Assembly (NCBI GenBank): GCA_009917695.1
Contig: JAACJG010000003.1
Span: forward strand, 62,001-126,000
Reading direction: 5' to 3'
Source: Candidatus Rifleibacterium amylolyticum
GTDB taxonomy: Bacteria > Muiribacteriota > Ozemobacteria > Ozemobacterales > Ozemobacteraceae
Length of the DNA: 64,000 nucleotides
Part shown: piece by piece, positions 41,493 to 51,095 of the stretch
How positions within the stretch are numbered: the stretch's first letter is position 1
Layout of the letters: each line of letters begins with the position of its first letter
Position numbers and translations under genes: made by a program
The notes under the pieces: model-generated
Databases searched by the model: none
What the model saw: the letters and a program-made list of their open reading frames with translations, nothing else
What the model was told of the DNA's origin: nothing

Positions 41493-43640
41493 ATGAAAAA
41501 GCGTCTTTTAATCGTATTCTATATTCTTGTTTGCTTCTGTAATCCTCTTTTTTCGCAGACAACCGCTGCAAATGCCTCGTCTTCTACCGCTGCCGAAGAG
41601 ACTGTTGCCAAATCCAGATTCGAAAACCCGCGTGATACGGTAAGAACCTTCATGTCGGTGATGAACGATGTCAAGAATGGCAATGCGGCTCACATGGATA
41701 CTGCATTGGTCGCTCTTTATCTTGACGATATTCCCGAGGAAAGCCGCCACAGTCGAGCACCTGAAATTGCCGCCCAGCTTTACAGGATTCTCAACCACTT
41801 TACCTTCAAAATTGATGCGATTCCTCTTGAAATCAGCGGTCGAACCTATATTCTGCCGGTCGGCAAAGAGCAGGGTATCGAAATTGCTCTTTATCGCTAT
41901 GATTCGGGCGAATGGAAATTCAATTACACAAAAACCCTCAAACGTCTTGACGAATACATCGAGCTGGTCGAAAAGTCGCAAAAAGCCCAGCAGGAAGATA
42001 GCACGATCGATCCGGTTTATTTTTCTGCCCGCGAAACCATGCGCCTGTTCCTGCTGGCAATGAACCAGAATAACGCTCAGGGTTTGACAGAAGCAATTGA
42101 AACCCTTGATCTTAGCAGATTTGAACGTGCGGTAAGACGTGAAATCGGTTCCGAACGTGTTGCCATGCTCAAGTCGGTGCTTGATCGCTATAAATACATA
42201 GATCTGGTCGAGCTGCCCAATGACCGTCAGGGGCCGCCAGTCATATTGCTGACTGACGCCAGCGGCCGCATTATCATCGAGCGCGTGAAAAATCCAGATT
42301 CAAGCATCGAATCATGGAAGTTTTCGGCACAGACTGTTGCTGAGCTGCCAAAGCTGTATGACGCTTTCAAAGACAAACCTCTCGTCGAAGGCGTCGTCAG
42401 CAGCGTCGAAATTCCTCTTTCGGTACGCATCCGCGATTACATGCGGCGCAATTTTCCCGGGTTGCTGCAACAGAACCTTCTGCTCGAAAACTGGCAGTGG
42501 CTTGGTCTGTTCTGCGTGGCTTTTCTGGGTTTGGGCTTCAGCCGTGTAGTGATTCATATTTTGCAGAACCTTATCAGGGTTCTTTTCAAACGTGAAGAAG
42601 TAAGCGTAGATACCGAAGCGCAAAGCCGCTTCATCAAGCCTATAAGCATTACGGCAACAACTTTGTTCTGGTGGGTCGGCTTGACCCTGCTCGGTCTGCC
42701 AGGAGATGCCCGCATGATGCTGCTGGTAAGTGTCAAGCTGGTATCGGCTCTGGCCGGGGTCTGGGCTGGTTATCGGCTTATGGACGTCGTTGGCAATTTC
42801 CTGCAGGGAAAAGCTGACAAAACTGAGAATAAATTCGACGATCTGCTGGTGCCGCTGATTACGCGTGCACTCAAGACCATGGTGATTGTATTTGGTCTGG
42901 TGTTTGTCGCTGATATTTTTGCTGTCGATATCGACAAGATTCTTGCCGGTCTCGGTATTGGCGGTCTTGCCTTCGCTCTTGCCGCCAAAGACACGATTTC
43001 GAATATCTTCGGCTCACTGACTGTGTTGATCGACCGGCCATTTCAGATCGGTGACTGGGTTACCATCGGCAGCGCCGACGGTACTGTCGAATCTGTCGGG
43101 GTTCGCAGCACACGCATTCGCACCTTTTACAATTCTTTGATCACTATTCCGAATTCTGAGCTCATCAATGCACATATCGACAACTACGGCGCCCGCCAGT
43201 TCAGGCGTATAACTGCGACCATAGGTATCGCCTACGATACGCCGCCTGAAAAGATAGACAGCTTTTGCGAGGGCATTCGTGAGCTTATTCGCAAGCATCC
43301 CTATACCCGCAAGGATTTTTATATTGTCAGTCTCAACGAGTTTGCCGCGGCGTCGCTGGGGATAATGCTCTACTGCTTCGTTAAAACGCCAGACTGGGGA
43401 ACCGAACTGCGTGAGAAGCATCGCCTGTTCAATGACATAATCAGACTGGCGAACAGCCTCAAAGTTGAATTTGCTTTCCCGACTCAGACAGTTTATCTGC
43501 GCAATCAGGAAACCCCGGTTCATGATAATGTGCCAGAAAGCGAGCTGGCAGCGATAAGCCGCGGTCAGCAGCTGGCCAGTCAGATCGTTTATGATGCGCT
43601 GGGCAACCCGCCGATAAAACCGCCGCCCGTAACTTTCTGA
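41493..43640 (+). CDS. MscS-family mechanosensitive channel with large periplasmic domain
   Basis: A 715-residue channel. A signal peptide (residues 1-22, ending FSQ) is followed by a periplasmic domain of about 310 residues built from two related halves (FENPRDTVRTFMSVMND and FSARETMRLFLLAMNQ). Four membrane helices follow. The last, pore-lining one is GLGIGGLAFALAAKDTISNIFGS, in part GIGGLAFALAAKDTI, next to the beta domain PFQIGDWV. The cytoplasmic vestibule covers the last 170 residues. It releases solutes on hypo-osmotic shock. ATG 41493 was chosen for its GAGGAAG ribosome site and the signal peptide; 14 upstream codons are open but unlikely. Confidence 0.9.
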   Translation: MKKRLLIVFYILVCFCNPLFSQTTAANASSSTAAEETVAKSRFENPRDTVRTFMSVMNDVKNGNAAHMDTALVALYLDDIPEESRHSRAPEIAAQLYRILNHFTFKIDAIPLEISGRTYILPVGKEQGIEIALYRYDSGEWKFNYTKTLKRLDEYIELVEKSQKAQQEDSTIDPVYFSARETMRLFLLAMNQNNAQGLTEAIETLDLSRFERAVRREIGSERVAMLKSVLDRYKYIDLVELPNDRQGPPVILLTDASGRIIIERVKNPDSSIESWKFSAQTVAELPKLYDAFKDKPLVEGVVSSVEIPLSVRIRDYMRRNFPGLLQQNLLLENWQWLGLFCVAFLGLGFSRVVIHILQNLIRVLFKREEVSVDTEAQSRFIKPISITATTLFWWVGLTLLGLPGDARMMLLVSVKLVSALAGVWAGYRLMDVVGNFLQGKADKTENKFDDLLVPLITRALKTMVIVFGLVFVADIFAVDIDKILAGLGIGGLAFALAAKDTISNIFGSLTVLIDRPFQIGDWVTIGSADGTVESVGVRSTRIRTFYNSLITIPNSELINAHIDNYGARQFRRITATIGIAYDTPPEKIDSFCEGIRELIRKHPYTRKDFYIVSLNEFAAASLGIMLYCFVKTPDWGTELREKHRLFNDIIRLANSLKVEFAFPTQTVYLRNQETPVHDNVPESELAAISRGQQLASQIVYDALGNPPIKPPPVTF

Positions 43641-43777
43641 CCGATGATGTTTCGTGCTGGGCCGTTGTTACAAAAAATAAGCAAAAAATATTAAAACTTT
43701 TTAAGGGCTTCCGCGTATTGTGCTTTCTGGTGTAAAATGTTGCACAGATAAAAGTTGTACAACGGCAGGTGGGTTTT

Positions 43778-44977
43778 ATGAAAGAGACAAGAGAGAAGAG
43801 CTCCTACGCTCCCGGAGATCATGTATTTCTGCAGGGTGAGGTTGTTCCGGCCTTTTTTAAGGTTACTTCCGGGCGTTTCGCCAAGGTTTTTTCGAAGAAG
43901 TCGGTAAAAGAACTGGGTGTGCGGCGCATGCTCAATGAGGCCGACCTGATTGGCATCGTAACGCATCAGGAACTCTTTGGCGAGATCGAGGCTCTGATGG
44001 GCCAGCCCCAGGGTTTTTCGGTGTTCGCGCTTGATCCGTCGTCGATCGAACCGGTGCCGGCCGATAATCGCGATGCTCTGCAACATGTTATTGCCAGCGA
44101 CCCGCGGGTTGGCGTGCGCGCCTGCGTATCGTTTGCGCGCTATATGAAGCAGTTTTTCTCTTATTTTGCCGGCATTGCCAGAGAAGAAGTCGAGCTCGAG
44201 GCTTTCATCAGGGCGACAGCCCGCGATTACATGGCCGGTGTCAACGAACTGGCCGGAATTGTCTGTCCGGCGCTCAACGACCCTGATCTGACTGCCGCCA
44301 AAGACCACAAGGCTTATGAAATTGCCCGCGAAATTCTTCGCCAAGCTGATTTGACGCGCAATGCCAATGCTTCGGTAGCCTGCGGGGTTGTCAGCTATGT
44401 TGGCAAAGACGTAAAAATGCAGGCTTTCAAGGCCGGTTCTCTTCTTTGTAAAGAAGGAACGATCGGCGACAAGCTATTCATAATCACCGAAGGTACTGCT
44501 GAAGTTATTACCAGTGGCGGCAGTCCGAATATAAGAATAGACACGCCCGGCAGCATCGTCGGTGAAATCGCGGTGTTTCTCAATCTCGACGCCGAAGTTC
44601 CTGATATGCGCAGAACTGCCGATGTGGTCTGTGCCACCGATCTTACTGCAATCGTAGTGCATCTCAGTCAGGTCGAGGGATTCTTTCTCAAGCAGCCTGA
44701 CATAATGACTAGAATGCTTATGGCCATGGTCAACCGCTCAGAAAACACGCAAAAGCTCTGTGATAATTCTGAGCGACTGCTCAAAGATCTGCTCTACAAG
44801 AAACTCGGTATTCTGCTCGAAGGTCTCAACGCCATGGCAAAACGCCTTGCAGACCGCCACGACAAGATCTCGCTCACCCGCCCGGCTGCCTTTTTCGCGC
44901 AGCGCGCCCGCGCCGCCTACAACCGCTTCAAAGAATCACTCGACATTCTCGCCAGAAAAAGCGCCATCAAAACCTGA
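43778..44977 (+). CDS. Double cyclic-nucleotide-binding protein
   Basis: A 399-residue soluble protein with two CRP-type beta-roll domains. The first (about 5-115) is divergent (YAPGDHVFLQGEVVPAFFKVTSGR). The second (about 205-320) is close to consensus: FKAGSLLCKEGTIGDKLFIITEGTAEV, then the phosphate-binding region SIVGEIAVFL followed by RRTADVVC. No helix-turn-helix is visible, so it is not a CRP-type transcription factor. The helical middle and tail may bind a partner. It is a possible receiver for the cyclic nucleotide made by the cyclase pair at 16.4-22.1 kb, but no genetic link is seen. ATG 43778 follows AGGTGGG. Confidence 0.82.
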   Translation: MKETREKSSYAPGDHVFLQGEVVPAFFKVTSGRFAKVFSKKSVKELGVRRMLNEADLIGIVTHQELFGEIEALMGQPQGFSVFALDPSSIEPVPADNRDALQHVIASDPRVGVRACVSFARYMKQFFSYFAGIAREEVELEAFIRATARDYMAGVNELAGIVCPALNDPDLTAAKDHKAYEIAREILRQADLTRNANASVACGVVSYVGKDVKMQAFKAGSLLCKEGTIGDKLFIITEGTAEVITSGGSPNIRIDTPGSIVGEIAVFLNLDAEVPDMRRTADVVCATDLTAIVVHLSQVEGFFLKQPDIMTRMLMAMVNRSENTQKLCDNSERLLKDLLYKKLGILLEGLNAMAKRLADRHDKISLTRPAAFFAQRARAAYNRFKESLDILARKSAIKT

Positions 44978-45013
44978 TCAATTGAGCGGTGACGAGTTTT
45001 GCAATAAATAAAA

Positions 45014-45034
45014 AACCGGCTGTTTAAGCCGGTT
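45014..45034. terminator. Hairpin downstream of the cNMP-binding gene
   Basis: AACCGGCT (45014-45021) and AGCCGGTT (45027-45034) form an 8-bp stem with a 5-nt loop. An A-run precedes it, so it would work best as a terminator on the minus strand. The plus side has only TTCTAG. Confidence 0.45.
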
Positions 45035-45069
45035 CTAGATCGAGTTAAATCTTGTTTAAACTCTTTATC

Positions 45070-45086
45070 AAAGCGGGAAACGGGGT
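45070..45086. repeat. Distal att copy of the tRNA-Gly 3' end
   Basis: AAAGCGGGAAACGGGGT is identical to 60874-60890 in the tRNA-Gly gene. The match ends exactly at both borders (C against A before it, C against T after it). Confidence 0.8.
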
Positions 45087-45142
45087 CAGGAAATAGCCGA
45101 AAAAGCCTTTTGTATGCTGATCCCTTTTTTGCGGGGCGGCGT

Positions 45143-45420
45143 TTTTGTCAACATTTTGTCAACATCGCCGGAAATCGTCTCTTATTTTAACCCCTCGAAA
45201 GTCACTCTGGTTTAATAACGCCTAACCAAGTATAGTCGAACCAGCAGAATTGTCAACGCTCACAGCTGCGGCCTGTTTGAGCTTATGACCGTTATTTTGT
45301 AACGGTTCCATCAAACAACCGTCAAACAAATCATGACCTATCAAACCGGCTCTGTAAGAGACTTTTGTTATTCAGCTCACCCGAAAAGCGGCAGTTCTGT
45401 CAAACAACCATCAAACAACC
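45143..45420. repeat. Two clusters of 11-bp-spaced repeats at the island edge
   Basis: TTTTGTCAACAT occurs at 45143-45154 and 45154-45165, with a weaker TTGTCAACG at 45250-45258. TCAAACAAC-type units occur at 45311, 45322, 45400 and 45411, again 11 bp apart within pairs. This fills most of the 500-bp gene-free stretch 44978-45490. The spacing of one helical turn suggests binding sites for a protein such as an integrase or replication initiator. I see no gene there. Confidence 0.6.
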
Positions 45421-45490
45421 GTTAAGCAAATTTGAAAGACCGAACCCTGTATGTTTTGCATCTTGAATTGAACTGTATTAGATTGAAGAT

Positions 45491-47002
45491 ATGATGTCGA
45501 ACAGCGAAAAAATACTGCAGCTGATCAAGCAGGGCGAAGGCCTGGAGCTGGAATTCAAAGAAGCCAGAACCGGGCTGAACCGTGATGTCTTCGAAACTGC
45601 CTGCGCATTTATGAACCGGATCGGCGGCACCATACTGGTTGGTGTCAGCGATAAAGGCGAAATCAAGGGCATCGATCCGCAACATGCTGCCCAGATGAAA
45701 AAAGACTTCGTTACCGCCATCAACAACCCGCAGAAAATCAGCCCGCCGGCCTATCTTTCAGTCGATGAAATAATTCTCGAAGACAAGCTGATTCTGCGCA
45801 TCTACGTGCCGGAAAGCTCGCAGGTTCATCGCTGTAATGGCCGTATTTATGACCGCAACGAAGACAGTGACCTGGATATCACCGACCACACCAACCGGGT
45901 AGCGACGCTTTATCAGCGCAAACAGGCGATATTCAGCGAGAACAAGGTTTACCCCTTTGCCGGGCTCAAAGACCTTCGTGTCGACCTGATCGAGAAGTGC
46001 CGAAAAATGGCTGGTCTCTGGATACCCGGCCACCCCTGGCCGCAGATGAACGACCTGGAAATGCTGCAAAGCGCCCAGCTCTACCAGACCGACCACGAAA
46101 CCGGCAAAAGCGGTGTGACTCTGGCCGGTATTCTGCTGCTCGGCCAGGATAATCTGATTCTTTCGGTTCTGCCATACCACAAAACTGATCTGATTCTGCG
46201 CCGCATCGACCTCGACCGCTATGATGATCGAGATATCGTTTCTACCAATCTGATCGACAGTTATGACCGCATTCTGGCCTTTGTCGGCAAGCATCTGTCA
46301 GACCCGTTTTATCTCGAAGGCACCAACCGCATGAGCCTTCGTGATACCATTTTCAGGGAAGTTGCCTCGAATATTCTGATTCACCGCGAATATATGAACG
46401 CATTCCCGGCCAAACTGATCATCGAACGCGGCCAGGTTAAAACCGAAAACGCCAGCAAACCACACGGTTTTGGCGTTCTGCAACCTGAGACTTTCACGCC
46501 TTTTCCCAAGAATCCGGTAATTGCCAGGTTTTTCAGACAAATCGGCCGTGCCGACGAGCTTGGTTCCGGCATGCGCAAAATGATGCGCTACGGCAAAGCT
46601 TACGGCGGTGCCGACCCCGAACTGATCGAAGACGATATCTTCAAAATCATCGTCAGATACCCCGACATGACCACCTACCCCGAACGTCCGGCAATTGTAA
46701 AAATCACCGACCCGGCACAAGTTATAACGGGGCCAGAGTCGGGGCCAGAGTCGGGGCCAGAGTCGGGGCCAGAGTCGGGGCCAGAGTCGGGGCCAGAGTC
46801 AATTGCCAAAAGAATTGTAATGGCACTCAAAACCGGGCCACTTTCGCGATCGCAGCTGGCAACCGCTCTTGGGCATAAAAGCATATCAGGCAAACTTAAC
46901 CTCAACATCAAACAACTGCTTGAGAAAGGCGTTGTCGAATACACAATCCCCGACAAACCCAACAGCCGCATGCAAAAGTATCGACTCACAAAACTGGAGT
47001 AA
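45491..47002 (+). CDS. Schlafen-AlbA_2 domain protein with variable linker
   Basis: A 503-residue protein. The N-terminal AlbA_2 domain (about 10-130) has the typical GEGLELEFKEARTGL start, a FMNRIGGTILVGVSDKGEI core (shown as GGTILVGVSDKG) and GIDP. The middle (about 150-400) is the ATP-dependent helicase RecG-like C-terminal region with REVASNILIHREYMN and FRQIGRADELGSGMRKM. A stretch of six GPES repeats (about 414-437) links it to a winged helix (about 445-500) with LSRSQLATALGH. These proteins act as regulators or nucleic acid binding factors and are common in defence islands. The start is one of two consecutive ATGs and has only a weak ribosome site. Confidence 0.88.
   Translation: MMSNSEKILQLIKQGEGLELEFKEARTGLNRDVFETACAFMNRIGGTILVGVSDKGEIKGIDPQHAAQMKKDFVTAINNPQKISPPAYLSVDEIILEDKLILRIYVPESSQVHRCNGRIYDRNEDSDLDITDHTNRVATLYQRKQAIFSENKVYPFAGLKDLRVDLIEKCRKMAGLWIPGHPWPQMNDLEMLQSAQLYQTDHETGKSGVTLAGILLLGQDNLILSVLPYHKTDLILRRIDLDRYDDRDIVSTNLIDSYDRILAFVGKHLSDPFYLEGTNRMSLRDTIFREVASNILIHREYMNAFPAKLIIERGQVKTENASKPHGFGVLQPETFTPFPKNPVIARFFRQIGRADELGSGMRKMMRYGKAYGGADPELIEDDIFKIIVRYPDMTTYPERPAIVKITDPAQVITGPESGPESGPESGPESGPESGPESIAKRIVMALKTGPLSRSQLATALGHKSISGKLNLNIKQLLEKGVVEYTIPDKPNSRMQKYRLTKLE
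46729..46800 (+). repeat. 12-bp minisatellite, six perfect units, coding (GPES)6
   Basis: GGGGCCAGAGTC is repeated six times without a single mismatch. The unit is a multiple of three, so copy changes keep the frame and only alter the linker length between the RecG-like part and the winged helix. Confidence 0.95.
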
Positions 47003-47070
47003 ACAACTGATCCAACAGCTCGGCAACAATACATTGGCAAAATGTGACATAGATAAACTAATAGGAACTT

Positions 47071-50000
47071 TTGAAAAAGATGAACGACTCTGACAGCGAA
47101 TTGCCTGAATTTCCTGAATTCTTTCAGAATATGATGAATTCATTGGCAAAAAACGATGCCCAGAGTTACGCAGAACTGAAATCACTTCTGAGTAACTTTG
47201 AACCATTTAAAACAGCCGCCGTTTTTTGTGGTTTGGCTACAATAGGCTCTTTGCAGAGCAATCACATACGAATCTCCAATTTAATACATGCAGCACTAAA
47301 ATTTGGCCTGGGCACGAAAAGCATTAAACAGAAGCACATATCGCATCTTTTCAACTTGCTCGATAAATCAGACCCTGCGCGAGCTGAAGATCCGGCAGAA
47401 GACGTATTTGTTGCCAATCTGTCATCTCAAAGGGGAACATTTAAGATTTTCGAGGGTAATTGGGAAGCTGCCACATTTTATCTTGAAAGATTCATTGATA
47501 TTGTTGATTCAATGCCAGATTCTGAACAGTTTAACCAAACTAAAAAAGCTGTTTATGGGCTTCTTGCGTTGTCGAATTATATCGCTGAGAAAAACAAAAT
47601 CCTTCCTAATACGATAACAGGCTCATACCCTGTGCAGGACTTAAACTCAGCCAGGCGTGAAACTCCTGAATCTTTAAAAAAGAGAGTCACATTTTCTATT
47701 CAAGATCTTGAGCAATTAGGCTTTAAGATTGAAGACATAGAGCCATTTATTTTTGATTCTGCAAACATTTCAAAGCTTCCGTTTCCTTCTCATCACCACT
47801 CATTATCTCTTCTTGAAAAACAACCTGTCTTGTCACTTGGCAGCAATAAATTTTGCCTCTATCCTCAGGCGGCCAGCACGGCAATTCGATCCTTTATTCT
47901 GCGGCATTACACAGGGTGTGACAAAGAGAGAGCAGCATTAAGGGGCAATCTAATTGCCTCTTACTACAAAATTCTTTCGAGTTCACTACTCTTTGGAAGA
48001 ATTTCGTGTCCGCCTTTGCATAAAATGCCTTACCGTATTGTTGGCGATCTTATTGTAATGGATGCAGTATTAGAGGCCTACAAAGGCCGACCGCTGCACC
48101 TCATCTTTCTCTTCGACGATTTTAAAAGCAACATAGATGATTGGGCTAATCAAAATCCTGTTAAAACCTCAGATTCTGAACTGAACATACCAAGTCGAAT
48201 AGAAGAGATTAAAGCTTCTCTGAATAGCTCCGAGATTAAACATGGTATTACACTTGTAATTCTTGCCGGCTGGGGCCGCCCCTCAATGTTTGCAATAAAG
48301 AGCAAAAAAACGGACAACTGGAGTATTCAGGTCATTTCGGCACACGACCTATTTCACTTAAGCGATTACCCCGGTATAACGCCTACAGACCTTTGGCGCA
48401 TAACGCAGGCAAAAGAAAAATTGTTTGCCCTTGGTGGTAGAATCCGCAATTTCAATGGCTTCTTGAATCTTTATGGCTGGCTCGTTGAAAACAACTGGCA
48501 TATCGTTCCGCATGAGCAGTTACCAAAAGAAAATGACAGAACGATGCTTGAAATGCATATTGGGACAGAATATATTGCCAAAATCCGAGAAACCGCCAGA
48601 TTAGCGACTGACAGAAAATTTATCCCTGATGTAGATGGGCAGCACAAATATGTTCTGCGCCGAATGGGCCGCTCTTTTTTCAACAAGCAGCTTACTCCCA
48701 TTTATTTTTGCCAGGAAGAAATCCGCAGCAAAATTTTCAGATCAGCATATTCTTTAAACTCAACTGTCTGGTGGTGCTCAATTAAGAATGCAGCACCAGA
48801 GCCGGCTCATATTCGAATATGGGATTCCGCGCTCAAATGGCTGCCAGCAATAGCTGAAGCCCTTCAAAAATTTGAAATTGCTTTTCCTGAGTTGTTAGAG
48901 TGGCAGCTTGATTTTGAAAACGAAAAAGAGCAAGCCGAAGTAAATCAGATCACCTCAGTTAAAATGAATGAAAAAACCATCATAACCAGCATTAAATTGC
49001 CGCCAAACAGTCTTTTCCACAAGTCAACCAACTGCGGCGAAAAGAGCTTGATAGAAAGCTATTTAAAAGAAATTCTGCCGGCAGAACATTCAGACCGGCT
49101 ACCAGAAATGATAAACTCGATTTTTCCGGATTCATTTGCACGCCACAGCCATTTTTTGCCAGCAAGATCTTATGGCGATTATGTTGCAGATAAGCTACCA
49201 TCAGCAATTTTACTGCATGGGCTGGATGACGCAAATCTTCGATTGGGTCTTGGGTGGTCAGATGAGAAAAAAGCGGGATTTCAAAGAATAGCAGACCAAA
49301 AGAGCTGCGTTAACCATATCGGCAGTATTGTTGACAAAGTCTGGAAAGACATCGAAATTTCCCTTAAAAGATTTTCTAAATCACAACTTTGCCAAAAACT
49401 GATGCTTAATATTGATGCCATCAGAAATGAAAAACGGCAATGGGAAAGAACTGTTGCAGCAAATCTCTCAATGAATGACGATAAAGAAAAAACTATTTCA
49501 GTTATCAATGATGAATTAGGCAAACTTAACGCTGCTAATCTTGCAAGCCGGATTCTTGTAGAAATGGCTGTTTGCACGTGCCCAGAAACAGCAAAGTTTG
49601 AGCCAGACGAGCTTGATATATCGATCCTTCTTGGTCAGACAATTCTTCTGTTTAATCTTGGGTCATGGTCAGACGCCATTAACCTGGGCATTTTTCCGCC
49701 CGAAATTGAGATAAGCTCATTTGGCCAGTTAATGCTGGATTATAGTTTTGATAAAACCGTTATCTCACAATACCACTCTGCCTACGGAAAGAAAATAATA
49801 GAAGTCGAAGCTGAAAGATACTTTGATTTGTTTTCTCAAAGTGCAGATAGACCTGCGCTGGAAGAACGACTGCCACAGCAATTTGTCACAGCCTGTAAAA
49901 GCGAATTTCGAATACCATTAAATCAACTGCCATCAATACTAGATTGCATTGAAGACATCGGGTTCACAAAATCGCCAACATTCACTGCAAGCCGTTCTGA

Positions 50001-50856
50001 GCTGGTTGCAGCTATATCAAACATGCTCTCACACAACAATGATAAGGAAATTGCCGACTTCATCTCATATTTTACACTGCCAGCAAGAGATAGGTGGGAT
50101 CAGAAAGACAAATGTCTTCCAGATGGCTATAAACAGGCTGATTGGTTTCCGTGGAACTTTCGCAGGCGATTATCATTGATTTCAAAGCCGATTGTTGCCT
50201 TGAATTCAGATTCAGACCCACTTTTGCTTATCAGCCCCGAAACTATCAGAGAAGGCGTCTGGTATAATCTCGACAACTCGCTTGATGGAACATTTGCAGA
50301 GACCAATTTTGATTCTCCTGAAATGAAAAACTGGATTGGAAATCGGCGTAATGAGCTCGGCAACAAGTTTAACAATACCGTTGCCTCAAGATTAAAAGAA
50401 CTTGGCTGGCAAACCAAGCCTGAACTAAAATTACCCGAAATACTTAACAAACAATACAAAGATGATCTAGGCGACATAGATGTCCTGGCGTGGTCAGAAC
50501 AAGATCAGCTTGTTGTGGCTATTGAATGCAAAGATCTGTTTTTTGCCAAAACCACGAAGGAACTTGGTCACCAGATAAACGAGTTTATGGGCAATGATGA
50601 TGAAAAAGGCAGACCAGATCGCCTAAAGCGCCATTTCAGGCGTCTGGATGAATTGTCACAAAATTTATCTGGCCTCAGAAAATTTCTTGGCCTAAGCAAC
50701 ATCACTGAAATTTACGGTCTGGTAGTATTTAGCCAGCAAACAATTCTGGAATATACTCCGCAAGTTCCCAAAGATCGCATTTGTTTTTGCTCTTTTGATA
50801 ATTTGGCATCGCCAGACCAGCTTAAAAACAGGTTAATAAAGTGGGCAAAACTTTGA
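47071..50856 (+). CDS. Large protein with C-terminal PD-(D/E)XK nuclease domain, family not recognised
   Basis: A 1261-residue soluble protein that I cannot place in a family. The C-terminal 160 residues look like a restriction-endonuclease fold: a helix FNNTVASRLKELGWQT precedes GDIDVLAWS with Asp1137, then VVAIECKD with Glu1152 and Lys1154, followed by a helix with QINEF. This is the D...ExK arrangement. The first 1100 residues are helical with aromatic, Trp-rich segments (about 460-480, 560-590) and show no Walker motif or kinase/protease signature. Base composition is richer in A+T than its neighbours. It follows the AlbA_2 gene by 68 bp and precedes hsdM. The start is TTG 47071 or ATG 47080. 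An effector nuclease of a defence system is the best inference. Confidence 0.75.
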   Translation: MKKMNDSDSELPEFPEFFQNMMNSLAKNDAQSYAELKSLLSNFEPFKTAAVFCGLATIGSLQSNHIRISNLIHAALKFGLGTKSIKQKHISHLFNLLDKSDPARAEDPAEDVFVANLSSQRGTFKIFEGNWEAATFYLERFIDIVDSMPDSEQFNQTKKAVYGLLALSNYIAEKNKILPNTITGSYPVQDLNSARRETPESLKKRVTFSIQDLEQLGFKIEDIEPFIFDSANISKLPFPSHHHSLSLLEKQPVLSLGSNKFCLYPQAASTAIRSFILRHYTGCDKERAALRGNLIASYYKILSSSLLFGRISCPPLHKMPYRIVGDLIVMDAVLEAYKGRPLHLIFLFDDFKSNIDDWANQNPVKTSDSELNIPSRIEEIKASLNSSEIKHGITLVILAGWGRPSMFAIKSKKTDNWSIQVISAHDLFHLSDYPGITPTDLWRITQAKEKLFALGGRIRNFNGFLNLYGWLVENNWHIVPHEQLPKENDRTMLEMHIGTEYIAKIRETARLATDRKFIPDVDGQHKYVLRRMGRSFFNKQLTPIYFCQEEIRSKIFRSAYSLNSTVWWCSIKNAAPEPAHIRIWDSALKWLPAIAEALQKFEIAFPELLEWQLDFENEKEQAEVNQITSVKMNEKTIITSIKLPPNSLFHKSTNCGEKSLIESYLKEILPAEHSDRLPEMINSIFPDSFARHSHFLPARSYGDYVADKLPSAILLHGLDDANLRLGLGWSDEKKAGFQRIADQKSCVNHIGSIVDKVWKDIEISLKRFSKSQLCQKLMLNIDAIRNEKRQWERTVAANLSMNDDKEKTISVINDELGKLNAANLASRILVEMAVCTCPETAKFEPDELDISILLGQTILLFNLGSWSDAINLGIFPPEIEISSFGQLMLDYSFDKTVISQYHSAYGKKIIEVEAERYFDLFSQSADRPALEERLPQQFVTACKSEFRIPLNQLPSILDCIEDIGFTKSPTFTASRSELVAAISNMLSHNNDKEIADFISYFTLPARDRWDQKDKCLPDGYKQADWFPWNFRRRLSLISKPIVALNSDSDPLLLISPETIREGVWYNLDNSLDGTFAETNFDSPEMKNWIGNRRNELGNKFNNTVASRLKELGWQTKPELKLPEILNKQYKDDLGDIDVLAWSEQDQLVVAIECKDLFFAKTTKELGHQINEFMGNDDEKGRPDRLKRHFRRLDELSQNLSGLRKFLGLSNITEIYGLVVFSQQTILEYTPQVPKDRICFCSFDNLASPDQLKNRLIKWAKL

Positions 50857-51095
50857 AATAGCCATCTTCGAAGTCTTTGAAGGAGCGAGAGTAACAAATT
50901 GCAGATTAGACGGGAATGTGGTTTAATAACACTGGTTGCACAAACCGGAGTCTCAGCAAAATAGAACAGTGGGCAGAGAGCGGCGGAATGACTTTGAGCT
51001 GGAGCGTTAACCAGGCCTGTTGAAGATTTGAGATTTGTCGTTCTGTTAATGTATCTGTCGTTGTAACTGTTTATTCAAAGGAAATAACGATAGCC
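50857..51095. other. Gene-free leader before the restriction operon
   Basis: This stretch of 239 bp holds no supported gene. AAGGAAAT, 10 nt before ATG 51096, is the ribosome site of hsdM. I see no clean promoter pair. Confidence 0.4.

Noticed and set aside
45143-45420. CRISPR array reading of the 11-bp repeats
   Set aside because: Units are too short and too close, there are no uniform spacers, and no cas gene is present.
50916-51023. Small frame of 35 codons before hsdM
   Set aside because: No clear ribosome site and no coupling to a neighbour.
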